From NCBI GenBank assembly GCA_023376005.1, contig CM042150.1:76189365-76253364 (forward strand): a stretch of 64,000 bases of DNA, in the 5' to 3' direction. Both the position numbers and the translations under genes were made by a program. Below are positions 10,346 through 21,999 of the stretch, piece by piece. The notes beneath the pieces were generated by a model, which did not search any database, was not told the DNA's origin, and worked only from the letters and a program-made list of their open reading frames with translations. Position 1 is the first letter of the stretch; every line of letters starts with the position of its first letter. The stretch comes from Doryteuthis pealeii. Its lineage: Eukaryota > Mollusca > Cephalopoda > Myopsida > Loliginidae.

Positions 10346-10558
10346 ATCCTAGCGAAATTAACTTGTCAAGTTCATTTTCTATAAGAAAAAGTATCGAATT
10401 TTATGCGATACATGTGTTGTAAGTGCCTTCAAGTAAATTTAATATATACTTTATTCAGCAACGTTTCTAAAATAAACAAACATCCAAAAATCTTATTCAC
10501 TTCGCGTAGGGCATACGGTCTGTTGTTATTATTCTCCCAACAACACCCCCTTACCTAT

Positions 10559-10868
10559 ATGGTAGAGGCGTGTAAGTATCACTTGACAAGCTTAATTTCG
10601 CTAGATGGTCAGCTGTGTACTGTGGCCGAGGCGATAAAAGTGTTTCACTAGTGTTTCACTGTGTCTGCTGAAGTCCCGGTTTCGATTTCTGTCGGAGGAA
10701 ATCGTTAGTATATACCGCTGATGAACTTAATAAAGTCGAAACAGTCTGTACGGTATTCTACACACCGAGCCATCCTTTGCCGGGATTACACTTGTCAAGT
10801 CATTTTCTATAAGAAAAAGTATCGAATTTTATGCGATACATGCGTTGTAAGTGCCTTCAAGTAAAAAT
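10559..10868 (+). mobile_element. Fold-back retroposon with tRNA-like head and hammerhead, copy 2
   Basis: Inverted relative to copy 1 and closely matching it from CACTTGACAAG through the tRNA-like head (A box 10621-10633, B box 10677-10689), the ribozyme and the 3' arm (10790-10868). The left arm is absent and replaced by unrelated DNA from about 10500. Few differences separate the copies, so the duplication looks recent. Confidence 0.7.
10712..10756 (+). ncRNA. Hammerhead ribozyme copy with G10.1 deleted
   Basis: Stem I ATACCG/CGGTAT, core CTGATGA (10718-10724) and GAAA (10738-10741) are the same as in copy 1. The G that should follow CTGATGA is missing, so stem II is ACTT/AAGT and C11.1 is unpaired. 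That pair matters for catalysis, so this copy is expected to be weak or inactive. Confidence 0.7.
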
Positions 10869-10920
10869 TTAATATATACTTTATTCAGCAACGTTTCTAA
10901 AAAAAAACATCCAAAAATCT

Positions 10921-10921
10921 T

Positions 10922-10952
<31 letters not shown>

Positions 10953-10965
10953 TATATATATATTA
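10921..10965. repeat. (TA)n microsatellite
   Basis: TA arrays with phase breaks, directly downstream of the ribozyme element. Confidence 0.9.
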
Positions 10966-11221
10966 ATATAACTGAGAGAATATAAGAAAAATAAGCTGTG
11001 AAAACTAATTTGATGGAGTGTTTATATATTTATTAAGATGATTTGTGCTGTAAGGGCTTCATTAAATAATAATTTGCAGAAATGTTTAAATTTTCTAAAA
11101 AATATTGGGGAATGTTACAACTGTCAATGAGATTGTCATGGAAACATAATTAGAAATTATGAAGCATTAAAAAGTGAAAAAATATTACAAATTTTGCATC
11201 TGAAGCTATAAATTAAAGCAT

Positions 11222-11223
<2 letters not shown>

Positions 11224-11276
<53 letters not shown>

Positions 11277-11320
11277 GTGAGAGAGAAAAAGAAAATAGAT
11301 TTGAAATTAACATATTTACA

Positions 11321-11359
<39 letters not shown>

Positions 11360-11469
11360 TGTGTGTGTGTGTGTGTACGTGTGTGTTAATTTCTGTTTAT
11401 AGAAGATACGTGTACATATGTATGCATGTGTGTATTTACTTGGTTTGATAGATATACATGTACATACAA

Positions 11470-11502
<33 letters not shown>

Positions 11503-11700
11503 ACATATACAAAAATATTATGCTAACATATGAGTAGTATTTATATATAATATGAATATATATATACATATAAATATGCACATGTATATATTATTCTAAG
11601 ATATGTAAATACAATATTATATGCATATATACATGTGTGTGTATATATATATATATATATAATTTCTGTGTGTGTGAATATATTCTTTATTTATATATGT
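11224..11700. repeat. TA/TG/CA-rich region
   Basis: TA arrays at 11224-11272, 11322-11356, 11480-11502 and 11641-11661 with TG and CA stretches between them. The Ile-Tyr open frame here is a repeat artefact. Confidence 0.9.
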
Positions 11701-12450
11701 AAAAGAATGTAGTCAAAATAAATTACCAAGTGCGCATTAGTCAATATTTGCCTGGAAGCACAAAGTAAATCAACTTGAAATATAATCAGTTGGGAATAAA
11801 ACGTCTTAAAATCTAAAAATACAAAGTAATAGTAAAAAGTATTAGAGCCGTGTGCATTCTGGCAATTGTGTTGTCCACAAGAGATCACTTTAATGGATCC
11901 TAATGTATTTAATAGATGGCCTGACAGATTAATAGCAAACGAGGCTGATAGTTGTCTGTGATAAACTACAACAAACTGAACAAAACAAAAGACATGAACA
12001 ACACAGGTCAATAAATTGAACTTGCTCACTATTTTAAAAGTTTGCTGAAATCTGGGTGATATTTTTAAAGTATAAAATTACAGTTAATGATTTGAATCTA
12101 TTTTTTATGAAGCTGTTATCAATTTCTATCTGCTGATTTTACATATACCTGCATATATTGTATGTATGGATATATGGGAGTAAGATATGGAAATAATATA
12201 CATATATATTTGTTTATGCATCTATGCATATGTTTGTAGTTGTGTGTGTGTGTAAATATGTGTATCATATACATTTTTGAGAGCAATCACATTTATACTC
12301 ATTAATGAATCTATCATTTTGCTCATAAATAACCACATCCTTATCAATTTTTAAGTTTTTCTTCCAAATCAAAATAGATATTATCAGGTGCTATTTATTA
12401 CCAAACTCTACAGCATCAAAATATGAAACAAATATCACCAAAAATAAGTA
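11700..12450. other. AT-rich DNA, no gene recognised
   Basis: A 112-codon minus-strand frame (11691-12029) has no motif I know and biased AT-driven composition. Nothing else stands out. Confidence 0.4.
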
Positions 12451-12453
12451 AAA

Positions 12454-12456
<3 letters not shown>

Positions 12457-12501
<45 letters not shown>

Positions 12502-12512
12502 TATATATATAA
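12457..12512. repeat. (TA)n microsatellite
   Basis: TA array with two phase breaks near its 3' end. Confidence 0.9.
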
Positions 12513-13115
12513 TTTAAGCAGTTTTATTAAAGATCATGGAATATTTTTACTCGATCTTTAAGTGTAAACATTCAAGTAGAGAAGGTGCTGCTTCTAAATA
12601 TACCCAAATGCTTTCAACCATGTCCATGGTTGTCATCAGGGGGATTATTGGTTATAGCTGTTTTTTTTATTTTTTACATTTTTTTGAGGTGCAAGTTTTA
12701 TATGTTTGAGAGAGTGCTTTGCAGGGTTTTTATTGTGGCTGCAGTTGGGATAGTTTATTGTAGGTCGGTGTGTTATATGTGTTTATGTGATTCTATTTTT
12801 TTTAGTAGAGAGATGTTTCAATTTTATTTTGTGCAACTTTTCCAAATCTCAATTTGAATCTATTTCGTCAATTTTTCAAATCATTTCTGAATAAAATTTT
12901 AGAAGGATAAAAAAATAAACCTTCTTTTTTTAATATAACAGTTTAATTTTATCAAAAGAAACATTTTTCTGAAATGTAATATTCAGAAGCACAAGACATA
13001 ATTAAATGTAATTCTTATGCTGATTGCAATAAGATTTGGTTCTCATAGAATGTTTCTATTTCTAACTCTCAGAATAAACCAATTAGAAAAGCAAATTTTC
13101 TTTCTGTTTACATAC

Positions 13116-13120
<5 letters not shown>

Positions 13121-13189
<69 letters not shown>
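13121..13189. repeat. (TA)n microsatellite
   Basis: About 34 TA units, one of the longest here. Confidence 0.95.
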
Positions 13190-13190
<1 letters not shown>

Positions 13191-14120
13191 GTCTCTTTTC
13201 ATAGAAAGACAAATATTATGTCTCCGTTATCTTTTACTTCTGTTTTGTTTTTTACTGTAAGAGAATGTAAAATAACAAAAAGAATTGTAAGATATATTGA
13301 TGCAACTGACTTGACATATAGTTTAAATAGGTGAGTGTACTCACTAAAGACACTGTGAACTAGACTAAAAGTGCTTATAATTACAATCCATTAACCAGAG
13401 TAAGGTTTGAGACCAATATAAATAACAAGATTAGAAAAATAACTCTACCAAATTACTTTAGAGTAGCATTTGTCTTATTTTCTTCCCCGTGAAAGAAACA
13501 ATTGTTGGAAAAGTTGTGTAATCTGGGATTTATCACAGTGATTGGTAAACAAGTTTTAACCTTATTTGCAGTCCTTTTTTTTTAGTTCTTCTTTTTCTGC
13601 ACCAATATGACTGTTATTGCTTCCCTATAGAGACTGGTTGGTATGGCTTAGTAGTAGAGCTATAAATCTCGGTTCTTGGTACTTGTTTTAATTATTATTT
13701 GTATTAGTCAGTGTTAGAAATGACATGAGGTCTACCATTTATTTGGTCATGTTTGTTTTAGGTTTTCAGTGAACACTAGATTTAACAATTGTAGGATTAT
13801 CAATATAAAATTATGTATCTGTGAATAATAGTTTGTGTGTTGAATCATGAATTTAAGTAAGAAATGCATGATAGGAATCACATGAAAAAAGAAAGATAAG
13901 ACATAAATATTTATTCATAATACAAAAATACATTTGATTACAAAATTAATAGATGACATGCTGAAAAAGATACATTGAAATTTACTATTCACATAGAGGT
14001 TTGCAGTGTGGATATAAAAACCAAGTATCAAAATGAGAGATTTGACTCAAGATACATATTCAGCCTCCAACATACTCAGGAGTGCACACATGCACTATAT
14101 ATATATATATATATATATAT

Positions 14121-14264
14121 TTATTTATTTATTTATTTATTTAAGTCACCAATACAAAGTTCGTCTTACCAATGGTTTCAGATGTTTATCCGTCATGACG
14201 GATAAACATCTAAAACCATTGGTAAGACAAACTTTGTATTGGTGACTTAAATAAATGAATAAAT
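14121..14264. repeat. Near-perfect palindrome
   Basis: Arms 14141-14194 and 14197-14250 (54 bp) differ at two positions only, around the centre GTCATGAC. The arms continue into a TTTA array on the left and AAATGAATAAAT on the right, and a TA array precedes it. No coding or ribozyme core is seen. Likely a fold-back element or a recent inverted duplication. Confidence 0.8.
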
Positions 14265-14325
14265 ACAGCTCTTAAAGAAATAATTGAGCACTTTATAATC
14301 ATTTCTCCAATATTAATAACAAAAA

Positions 14326-14330
<5 letters not shown>

Positions 14331-14383
<53 letters not shown>
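14331..14383. repeat. (TA)n microsatellite
   Basis: About 26 TA units. Confidence 0.95.
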
Positions 14384-14385
<2 letters not shown>

Positions 14386-14399
14386 TGGGTTCCATGTTT

Positions 14400-14849
14400 G
14401 TTTTTTATATAGATGAAAATCATGTTTTATATATTTTATTAATGTAAATAAAAGAAAGTGTCAAAAAAATTATATTTACTTAGAATTAAAGCATGAGAAA
14501 AAAATGTTTATTCTACTTTATTTTTGGGATAACCTAACTCCTTCTTTTGGCAAAGAAGATAAAATAAAAATGTAATTGTTGCATTTTCTTGAACAGGAAA
14601 GAAGTCAGATTCAAAATGTTGAAGTTACCTTTGTAACTGTTTGGTGATATCTGGACTGTCAACTGCATCCAAGATGTAACCATTTCATTTCCTCTTTTAT
14701 TATGAGAGTTTTGCTGTTATATGACTTGTATATTATCTGGAGATGTTTGTAGGAAAAGAAAAAGTTGGTCTTTTTAAGGATATATTTTATTTTTATATCT
14801 AAATTATGTCTGTGTTTGTATGGGTGTAATTTGTAAATCCATTTTATTT

Positions 14850-14850
<1 letters not shown>
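14400..14850. other. AT-rich DNA, no gene recognised
   Basis: No repeat family or coding signal recognised. Confidence 0.4.
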
Positions 14851-14852
<2 letters not shown>

Positions 14853-14887
<35 letters not shown>

Positions 14888-14901
14888 TGTGTGTGTGTGT
14901 G
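14853..14901. repeat. (TA)n(TG)n array
   Basis: TA array passing into TG units. Confidence 0.95.
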
Positions 14902-15277
14902 CAACCTGGTCTTACTACAGAATAATGAGAAATTCTATTGTTATGGCCACAAAAATAATATGTTAATAAACTTGCGGCAATGCCAAATATAATTTGGTGA
15001 ATAAAATTCAATGATGAATAGAATGTTGTACATTTTTGTGAGTCATAATATTTTTTCTCTGAGAATACAACAGATGTATATATATATATTATTTTAAATA
15101 ATCTAAGATTGTAATTGGCTGTGTAAACAAACAGACTTTTAGAATAAATATTTCCTTTCGTGTATCCTTTATAATGTGTAGAGGTTGAAACAACCAACAA
15201 CTGTGCCAAAAATCTTAGTGATTTAAAAATGTTGTCTTTCTTTTATTTATTTCATTTTACTTTGTATTTTGCTATTA

Positions 15278-15690
15278 CAAAACTTATTTGAATGAAACTT
15301 AGAGAAAAGATTGCTCTATTATAGATCTACAAATTGTAAAAGTCTTATTTTACACTAAATGATTAAAATACATAATGTCCTATCTAAGTTGCTTTTGAAC
15401 AGAGTAAAAATTAAAGTCTCTAACAAATCTGTAATTTAAATTTTTTAATTTTCCTATTGGTATCGTTCAAATTCATTATGACTGTTTTTTAAAATTATTT
15501 TATTTTAAGTTATTTGAGTGAAACTTAGTACAAGTCTTGTTTTATACCTAATGGAAAATTGGAAAATATAATGTCCTATTTAAGTTACCTTTGAACATAG
15601 TAAAAATTAATTTCTCTAACAAATTATTTTTTTTCAATCTTTAGTTTTTCTATTAGCATTGTTTAAATTCATTATGCGTGGTTATTATCT
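15278..15690. repeat. Tandem duplication, about 200-bp unit
   Basis: Unit 1 (about 15278-15482) and unit 2 (about 15505-15690) share TTATTTGA-TGAAACTTAG, AATGTCCTAT-TAAGTT, AGTAAAAATTAA, CTCTAACAAAT and AAATTCATTATG in the same order. Old, with indels. Confidence 0.7.
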
Positions 15691-16565
15691 ATTATGGTGT
15701 TTTTGTTTTCACTTGTTTTGGAGGATAAACAGAAGTGTGAAACAAAATGATACAAAAGAAAAATCAAAAAGTCTTATTCAATTTTTTCTTTGGTTCTGAA
15801 AAATCTACAATTCTTTCTGCTAATGGTGAAGATGTCTGTGAACTTTTTGATCAAATTATGTGGACAATTCAGAATAAGTTCTTTGCAATCATTTTGTTTT
15901 TGTTTTCTCTATGGACCAATAGTAAAAAGTCATCTGCTTTTCATATTTATATATTAAAAGATGATTTTAAAGCATTTGAGTCATAAGAATACAATCTTTG
16001 TCAATGCAAAAATGGAAACCATTTTATGATTTGTACAAGTATTGATATGTTCATTACAGTGAGTACAATGTGCTTTGACCAATAGCAATTTAGTCAATCT
16101 TATTGTAATATGTGTAGGGAAGAAACCTGTCAAAATAATAAAAAGAACTAAAAAAGAAAACATAGGAAAGTGAAAAGATTTTTTGGCCCATTATCAAATC
16201 AAAAAAATAAAAAGATCACTTTTGACTGATGAGTTTTCAAGACAAAAAAAACAAAATTCTTTGAAGACGATCAATAATGGACCATTCAAAATAAAAAATG
16301 CTGAATTTTAATGAACAGAGGCTGATATGAACAACAACAAAAATACAAGAAAGAAATCTAAAGGAACTTGATTCTTTTTAGCAATTTTAACAAAAATTAT
16401 GAAATAATTCAAAATATCATGAATACAAATAACAAAATCAAGGATTTGAAAGAAGATGCAAATAAGGAATTTTTTATCTGTCAAGAAAAAAAAGGATTTT
16501 ATTGCTTTTTCAAAAGCAGCTTTATAGGATAAAAACAAAATCATCTGTAGTTTGTTTTGAAATAA

Positions 16566-16567
16566 AT

Positions 16568-16605
<38 letters not shown>

Positions 16606-16618
16606 GACAGAGATATAG

Positions 16619-16659
<41 letters not shown>

Positions 16660-16700
16660 AGAAAGAAGAGAGAAGAGAGAGAAAAGAAAAATCAAAGTCA
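16566..16700. repeat. (GA)n, (GACA)n and (GATA)n arrays
   Basis: GA array, then GACA, GATA and GA again, ending in AGAAGA-rich DNA. Confidence 0.9.
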
Positions 16701-17289
16701 AGTAATGAAGATTAAAAAGAGAAAATAAAGCAAAAGAGAATAATTAAGAGAGAAGTTGAAGTAAATGTTAATGAGTTAATAAGTAAATGCAAATAAAAAA
16801 AGTGAAAATAAATAAAAGAAAAGATAGAACAAATTACCAAAGGACTGAAATCAAAAAGAAAGAAAAAAAAAAAAATCAATGATAAATTCAAGAAGAGTGG
16901 ATGAAAAAAAGCAAAGTAAAAAAATAATAGAAAAAGAAAGTACTGAAGTAGGTATTTATTCAATCCATTCGCCATGGGTAGGATGTAACACATGGTCGCA
17001 AGTATGAAACATACAAAGAAAGTCCTGAAGTATTCTCGCTATAATTTATCAAATATCTATTTTCTTGCCATCTGTCTGTCATTGCATAATGCAAGGGTAA
17101 TTCGAGCGAGGCCCACTCTAGTTCAGCATATCTGTTTTTGAAAATTTCAAAACATTTTTTAGTTAGGATGTTAATTGCTATAACTTTATTTTTGCATTCA
17201 ATTTTATTCTTAATATGGTTCTTATTTATATATAAAGTAATTCCTGTCTGTTTGTTTATTCATGAACTTCTCCTAGAAGATAACTCCTA

Positions 17290-17765
17290 TATATTCTGAA
17301 ACTACATTACCCAGGGTACTTGGATAAGTATATTTCATTTTAATCAAAGGGGACCCTTGGGAGGTAATACCCCTACTAAATTTGTTTCTCTTCGTTTTAA
17401 ATGAAATTTAAACCATTTGTAAATTACTAGAAATGATACCTATTCACAAAATACTAGTAAATTTCAATTATATCAAAAACATTATAATGAGGGTTACCCC
17501 CACCCCAAGTAAGTATTTGCAGTTTCTATGACTAGGGTTTTTAGAGATTGAGGCCATAACTATATATATTTTAAATTATATTACCTAAGGTACTTGGATA
17601 AATATATTTCATTTTAATCAAAAGGGGTCCCAGGGCAAGGCGGGGGTGGGCTGGCACAAACCCCTGGTGAAAATTTTTTTCTATTTGATTCTTGTAAAAT
17701 TTTAACCATATGTAAATGATAAGATGTGGTGCCTATTCACAAAAATTCAGCAAATTTTGATAATA
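17290..17765. repeat. Tandem duplication, about 270-bp spacing
   Basis: The block TACTTGGATAA-TATATTTCATTTTAATCAAA, then AACCAT-TGTAAAT, then CCTATTCACAAAA occurs at about 17318-17480 and again at about 17590-17765. The second copy carries a GC-richer insert (GGGCAAGGCGGGGGTGGGC). Possibly internal repeats of a larger element. Confidence 0.65.
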
Positions 17766-17879
17766 TTAAGACACCCTAATGGTGGTCAAACTCAACTATA
17801 ATGAAAATTTGGAAGCCCTTAAATTGAGTATTGCCATGTCTATTATTACAGGGTTTTTCAATTAATTAAATGTAAATCA

Positions 17880-18420
17880 ACAAAAAAATTACCTCTCCTT
17901 TATAGTAAAATTTTGCTTATTTAACATTTTTATCTATGGTGGTGGAAGCAGCATTTTTATCTTATTTCATCTATTCCAGGTGACTTCCATTTATTTGTGC
18001 ATTTAAGTGTATGTATAATCTCTTCTTTTGTAACATCTTTACATTTGTGATTCATTATTTTTATAAGTGTCTTTTACATTTTCAATCTACCTTGCTTTTT
18101 TATTATATAATTTCTTATGGCACTATACATAACTCTAAAACATTTTCAATCCTTCAATCATGGAGTTTCCTTTGCATTTATTGTCTTTTTTCCTATTTCT
18201 TGATAGAATTTTTTTGGGTTGTCATGAAATATTTTGTTGTTTCAAAAGGATTTTATTCATTTTTCATATCTTCAGATATGCAGGGCCTTTAGTTGGATTT
18301 TATGTTTCAAGTAGAAACTGATGGCTTTTGCTGAAGTTTGAGTGACAGCAAATCTCCTTAGTTCTCTAGGACTCTTCTCAGTATTCTCACAAGTTTCAGC
18401 AGGGAATAAAAGATGCCAAA
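17880..18420. other. AT-rich DNA, no gene recognised
   Basis: Two frames of 93 and 108 codons cross this stretch, but both are Phe/Ser/Leu-rich translations of T-rich DNA without known motifs. Confidence 0.4.
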
Positions 18421-18600
18421 AAGAAAAGAAAAAATGCAAAGAAATATAAGGAAAAAAAAAGAGAGGAATAAAATAAAATAAAAAACAACAAAAAGACAAA
18501 ATTGAAGAATAGAAAAAGAAAGAAAAGATAAAAGATAGAGGAAAAAAACAAAAAAACAAAAGAAAACAGATGAAAATGAGGTAAAAAAAATTAAACATGG
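18420..18600. repeat. A-rich purine tract
   Basis: Irregular AAAGA-type low-complexity DNA. Confidence 0.7.
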
Positions 18601-19580
18601 TCCAACAAAGAAGTATCTCCTGAATTGTAGAATTGCTGCTTCTCAGGTGTTAGTAGTGGTGAGTGGGTGGGAGGTATATCTTTGAGAAGCAGTTCCATTT
18701 AAGTTGCCATTATTGTTTGGAATGGTGAAAATTGTGTGTTTGTGATTGAAACTTATTTTTTTAAAATGGTGACTCCATCATTGCAGCATAGTGACATCCC
18801 CAGGCTGACTCACCAGATGTGTCCCGTTGTGTGATTACTTTCTCTGGAATTACCTGAAGGTTCAAGTCTTTAAATGTAGGTCATAGAAAACTGACAGACT
18901 GAAAGATATTATTTGTCATGAAATTGCAACAATGCCAGGTGCAGTGACTAGATGAGCACTACAGAACTTTAGCATTAAATGTCAGGAATGTATAACCCTT
19001 TAGGCTATGCATTCAGACAATATCAATATAAAAACAAAGTAAATGATAACAAAACAAAAATATAAACAATAACAAAACAAAATGGCAAATATTTTTTATA
19101 ACAAAATTGAATTTTGAAAAAGGATCTATATTGACTTTTTTTATTTACATTCCAAACATTTTTTCTGCAGATTTTTAAGAATTCTGCTGAATGAACGCAA
19201 TCAGATCATCTGTTATGTTGCTTTCTTTTATCCACAACATCGTAGTCTCCATTGCAATTCTCCAGTTCATGCCTGATTGTTTTTACAGTGTTCAGGGAGC
19301 ATTGGGCAGCAACCATCATCTCCTATTTTGATGGCCGGCACAGATCATCACGATACAAATTATTCACTTCTATGATTCAGGTGGGTTCCAGTCATCTATT
19401 ATTTGTCATCATGTATATGAATGAAGAAGGCTCCAAGCTTTTAAATGATGCATAGTGTATGTCAATACCTCCAACCTACAGAGAAAAAAACAAAAACAAA
19501 AATAAATATATCAAATTTATCCCAAACATCCTGTATATTGCCTTTTTTTTTTATTTACATTCCAAAACCAAAAGATCTTT
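18600..19580. other. No gene recognised
   Basis: Mixed-complexity DNA. A segment with TTATTTACATTCCAAA occurs twice (19140 and 19549). No coding motif seen. Confidence 0.4.
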
Positions 19581-19599
19581 TTAACAGACCCTGGAAAGG

Positions 19600-20520
19600 A
19601 TGGTGAGTGACAAGAGAAATAACTGTTGAAGTGAAATAAGTGTTAGAAAAAGGGAACAAAATAAAGAAAGAGAAAATGAAACAATGCTTGAATACTCAAG
19701 ATTAAAAATACTAACGAACAAAAAGACACAAAAAATAGAAGTACAAATAGAAGAAAAATTAAGACATTGAGAGAAAATAATATAATACATAAAAAAAAGA
19801 AGAAAATAACGAAAAATAATTAAGAAAAAAGGAAAAATAAGTATTTAAATGATGAGGAATGAAAATACAAAACATAAAGAAAGATAGAAAAGAATGCAAA
19901 TTCATTAAGGGAAACAAAGAAAAAAAAAGCCCTATGAAATGAGATGAAAAATAACCAAAACAGAAAGAGAAGAACAAGAAATAATACTTGGATGGTGAGG
20001 AGTAAAAATACAACATATAAAAAATGTAGAAAGAGATAAAAAGAAAAGATGAAAGCAAGTCAAAAAAGGGTGTGGAGTAAAAAAATTACAACATAAAGAA
20101 AGCTAGAAAAGAAAAAAAGAAGAAAGAAAAAAAAATCACCAAAAGTAAAATAGATAGAAAAATATACCCACCTCCACAAAAGAAAAAAAAAACAAAAAAA
20201 ACAAAAACAAATCAAAACTTAAACTGATGAAGATCATCCGAGAGTTAATCCATAAAATTGCACTTTTAAAATCATTTAGCATCAACAAAAGAAATGAATG
20301 GATGAAAAGAAACATTTACATGAGTTATTTTTGTCTAAAGATTAAGAAATACTTTGTGCCACATCTTGCATTTCAGAAGCAATAAAAAAACAAAACAACA
20401 GAAAATATCAAGAAATGGCAAAAGAAAAATAGAAAAAGAAAGAAAAATACAAAGCAGAAAACTAAAGAAAGCAAAAAAAAAGAGTCTTAAATGAAAACTA
20501 ATGAAACCGTTCCCCACAAA
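19600..20520. repeat. A-rich purine tract with decayed repeats
   Basis: GAAAGAAAA-type DNA. A unit with GAGGA-T-AAAATACAA-ACATA-AGAAAG appears near 19851, 19991 and 20071. Minus-strand open frames are Phe/Ser/Leu artefacts. Confidence 0.6.
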
Positions 20521-20659
20521 ATCTACTTGTTTGCTTGATCATTTTTTTTAATATGAAAACTGTGTGATATCTTTTTGCTTTAGAAAGATTCTCATTAAAT
20601 GCATAATTAGTTGTTTGCCTTTTTGATGAGGAATATAAAAAGAAATTATCTGTGGTTGA

Positions 20660-21000
20660 TGGTTTCAAGTTTCTTTACTCTCTCTTTCTCTATCTCTTTT
20701 TCTTCTCTTCTTCTCTCTCTCTCTCTCTCTCTCTCTGGAAGATTTGTTATTCAACAATTCATTTGATGTTCCCTTTTTTTTTTTTTTAGACTTTCTTCTT
20801 CAGTCTTCAATTCTTTCTTTCTTTCACCATCATTTTCTTTTCTTCTTCTTCTTTCAATTGCCAATGATTTTTCTTTTTTACTTCTTTGTTTTAGTTCCTT
20901 TCTTTATCACATGATGATCTTTTATTTCTTTTCATAAACCTTTCTGTGTTTTCTGTTTAGACTTCATTCTTCTTCATATTTTCTTCATTTTTATTAACCC
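20660..21000. repeat. Pyrimidine-rich tract
   Basis: CT array at 20713-20738 then TTTC/TTCTT-rich DNA, similar in style to 1840-2110, including CATAAACC. Confidence 0.7.
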
Positions 21001-21040
21001 TTTGAAACCATCAGCCTATTATTTTAGGCTGAGTGCAAGG

Positions 21041-21292
21041 GGCTGGGTTAGCTCAGTCGGTAGAGCGTTAGCTAGAAACCACAAGGTTCCTAGTTGGATA
21101 CCGGTCCTCGCCAACTCAGCGTATGAGTAGCACAGGGATCTGTGCAGTAAAGTAAGGAGCTGATGGTAGGTGTGGTGTTCCACCTCAGATGCTAAAACAA
21201 TCTCCTTGGTCTAATGCTAGTGAAAAGGGGATAGACTCCCTCGGTGACTGGCTGATACCAACTTTAGGCTGCCCCATCGACTTTACTTTACT
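21041..21292 (+). mobile_element. Family A SINE, full length
   Basis: Starts GGCTGGGTTAGCTCAGTCGG (A box), followed by CTAGAAACCACAAGG, a B box of type GTTGGATACCGG, GCGTATGAGTAGCACAGG, GTAAGGAGCTGATGG and AATCTCCTTGGTCTA. The tail is GATAGACTCCCTCG to GACTTTACTTTAC. This is one of the best copies. The first 70 nt look like a tRNA, and the 3' ACTTTACTT repeat is probably the priming tail. Confidence 0.9.
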
Positions 21293-21364
21293 ACTGCAGC
21301 AGCAATTCTTACTATTCATTATTCACATGTAATTTGAGCAAATATGATGTTGTTGAATTATTCT

Positions 21365-21690
21365 ATGAACAAACTGGAAGCATCATCCTATAACACAGTA
21401 GCTGTATGGCCACTTTTCATCTCACAAACCATTTAAGTAAGATGAACAAAATATGCAGGGCACTGCTGGAGAAGTAAGGATGAATTCAAAAGTGATGTTC
21501 TCCAATAAACTTCTACACATGGATACACTAGTGTTAACTGACCAGCAGAAAATTACATTTATCAGTTCTGTGTGAACACTGGATGCTGTTAGAGAAATTG
21601 CCAATGATGGTCAATAGGGATGGATGGTAAGAGAAAGTCAAGGAAATCCATGCTATCATCATGACTTCATGATGATGATGATGATCAATA
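21365..21690 (+). pseudogene. LINE 3' end (RTE-like)
   Basis: Matches the C-terminal tail of the LINE at 31.97-32.4 kb: CAGTAGCTGTATGGCCACTTT, CACTGCTGGAGAAGTAAGGA, GGATACACTAGTGTTAACTGACC, TGTGAACACTGGATGCTGT. It ends in a (GAT)n tail at 21673-21690, typical of such LINEs. Frame-broken; 5' truncated. Confidence 0.75.
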
Positions 21691-21999
21691 TTTTCTTTTC
21701 TTTTTTCTTTTCTGAATGCATCTTCAGTTATCAGAGAATCTTATAATCAATATTATCATAGGAATAATTAGTTTCTCGATGGTTTCTATTCTCACAATTT
21801 AATTTCCCTGCCGTCTCTACACTTTCAATCACCCTGTTGACAAAGCTTACAATATTCTGACTGTATCCACTGCTGAGGGTTAAAGCACTTGCAAAAAGTT
21901 GTGTCCTATGTATTACACTAATCTGCATCTAATGATGAGCTCCAGTCATTTAGATATGAAGAGCCATCACTCCCAGGTCTATTCTGGCCTGGTATGGTA

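Larger units (their letters stand above)
10088..10440 (-). mobile_element. Fold-back retroposon with tRNA-like head and hammerhead ribozyme, copy 1
   Basis: Inverted arms of about 70 bp (10088-10160 and 10362-10440; ACTTGAAGGCACTTACAA to TCTTATAGAAAATGAAC, then CTTGACAAGT) enclose a core read on the minus strand. In order it has a tRNA-like head with A and B boxes, a 20-nt linker, a complete hammerhead fold and GCCGGGATTACACTTGTC before the second arm. A second, inverted copy lies at 10559-10868. No protein is encoded. It could be a SINE-like parasite of a Penelope-type or other retroelement machinery, or a TIR element that captured a retroposon. The arms have no TSD that I can see. Confidence 0.7.

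Noticed and set aside
12585..12857. 90-codon frame with mixed residues near a CAACCATG/CATGGTTG hairpin
   Set aside because: No start context, domain or neighbour support; length is within chance for this DNA.
14141..14250. Hammerhead core in the 14.1-kb palindrome
   Set aside because: GAAAC is present on one arm, but the partner core is absent.
21041..21115. Possible tRNA gene at the family A head
   Set aside because: A and B boxes are good, but the acceptor stem does not close and the same head heads several dispersed copies with a shared non-tRNA body; it is a SINE.
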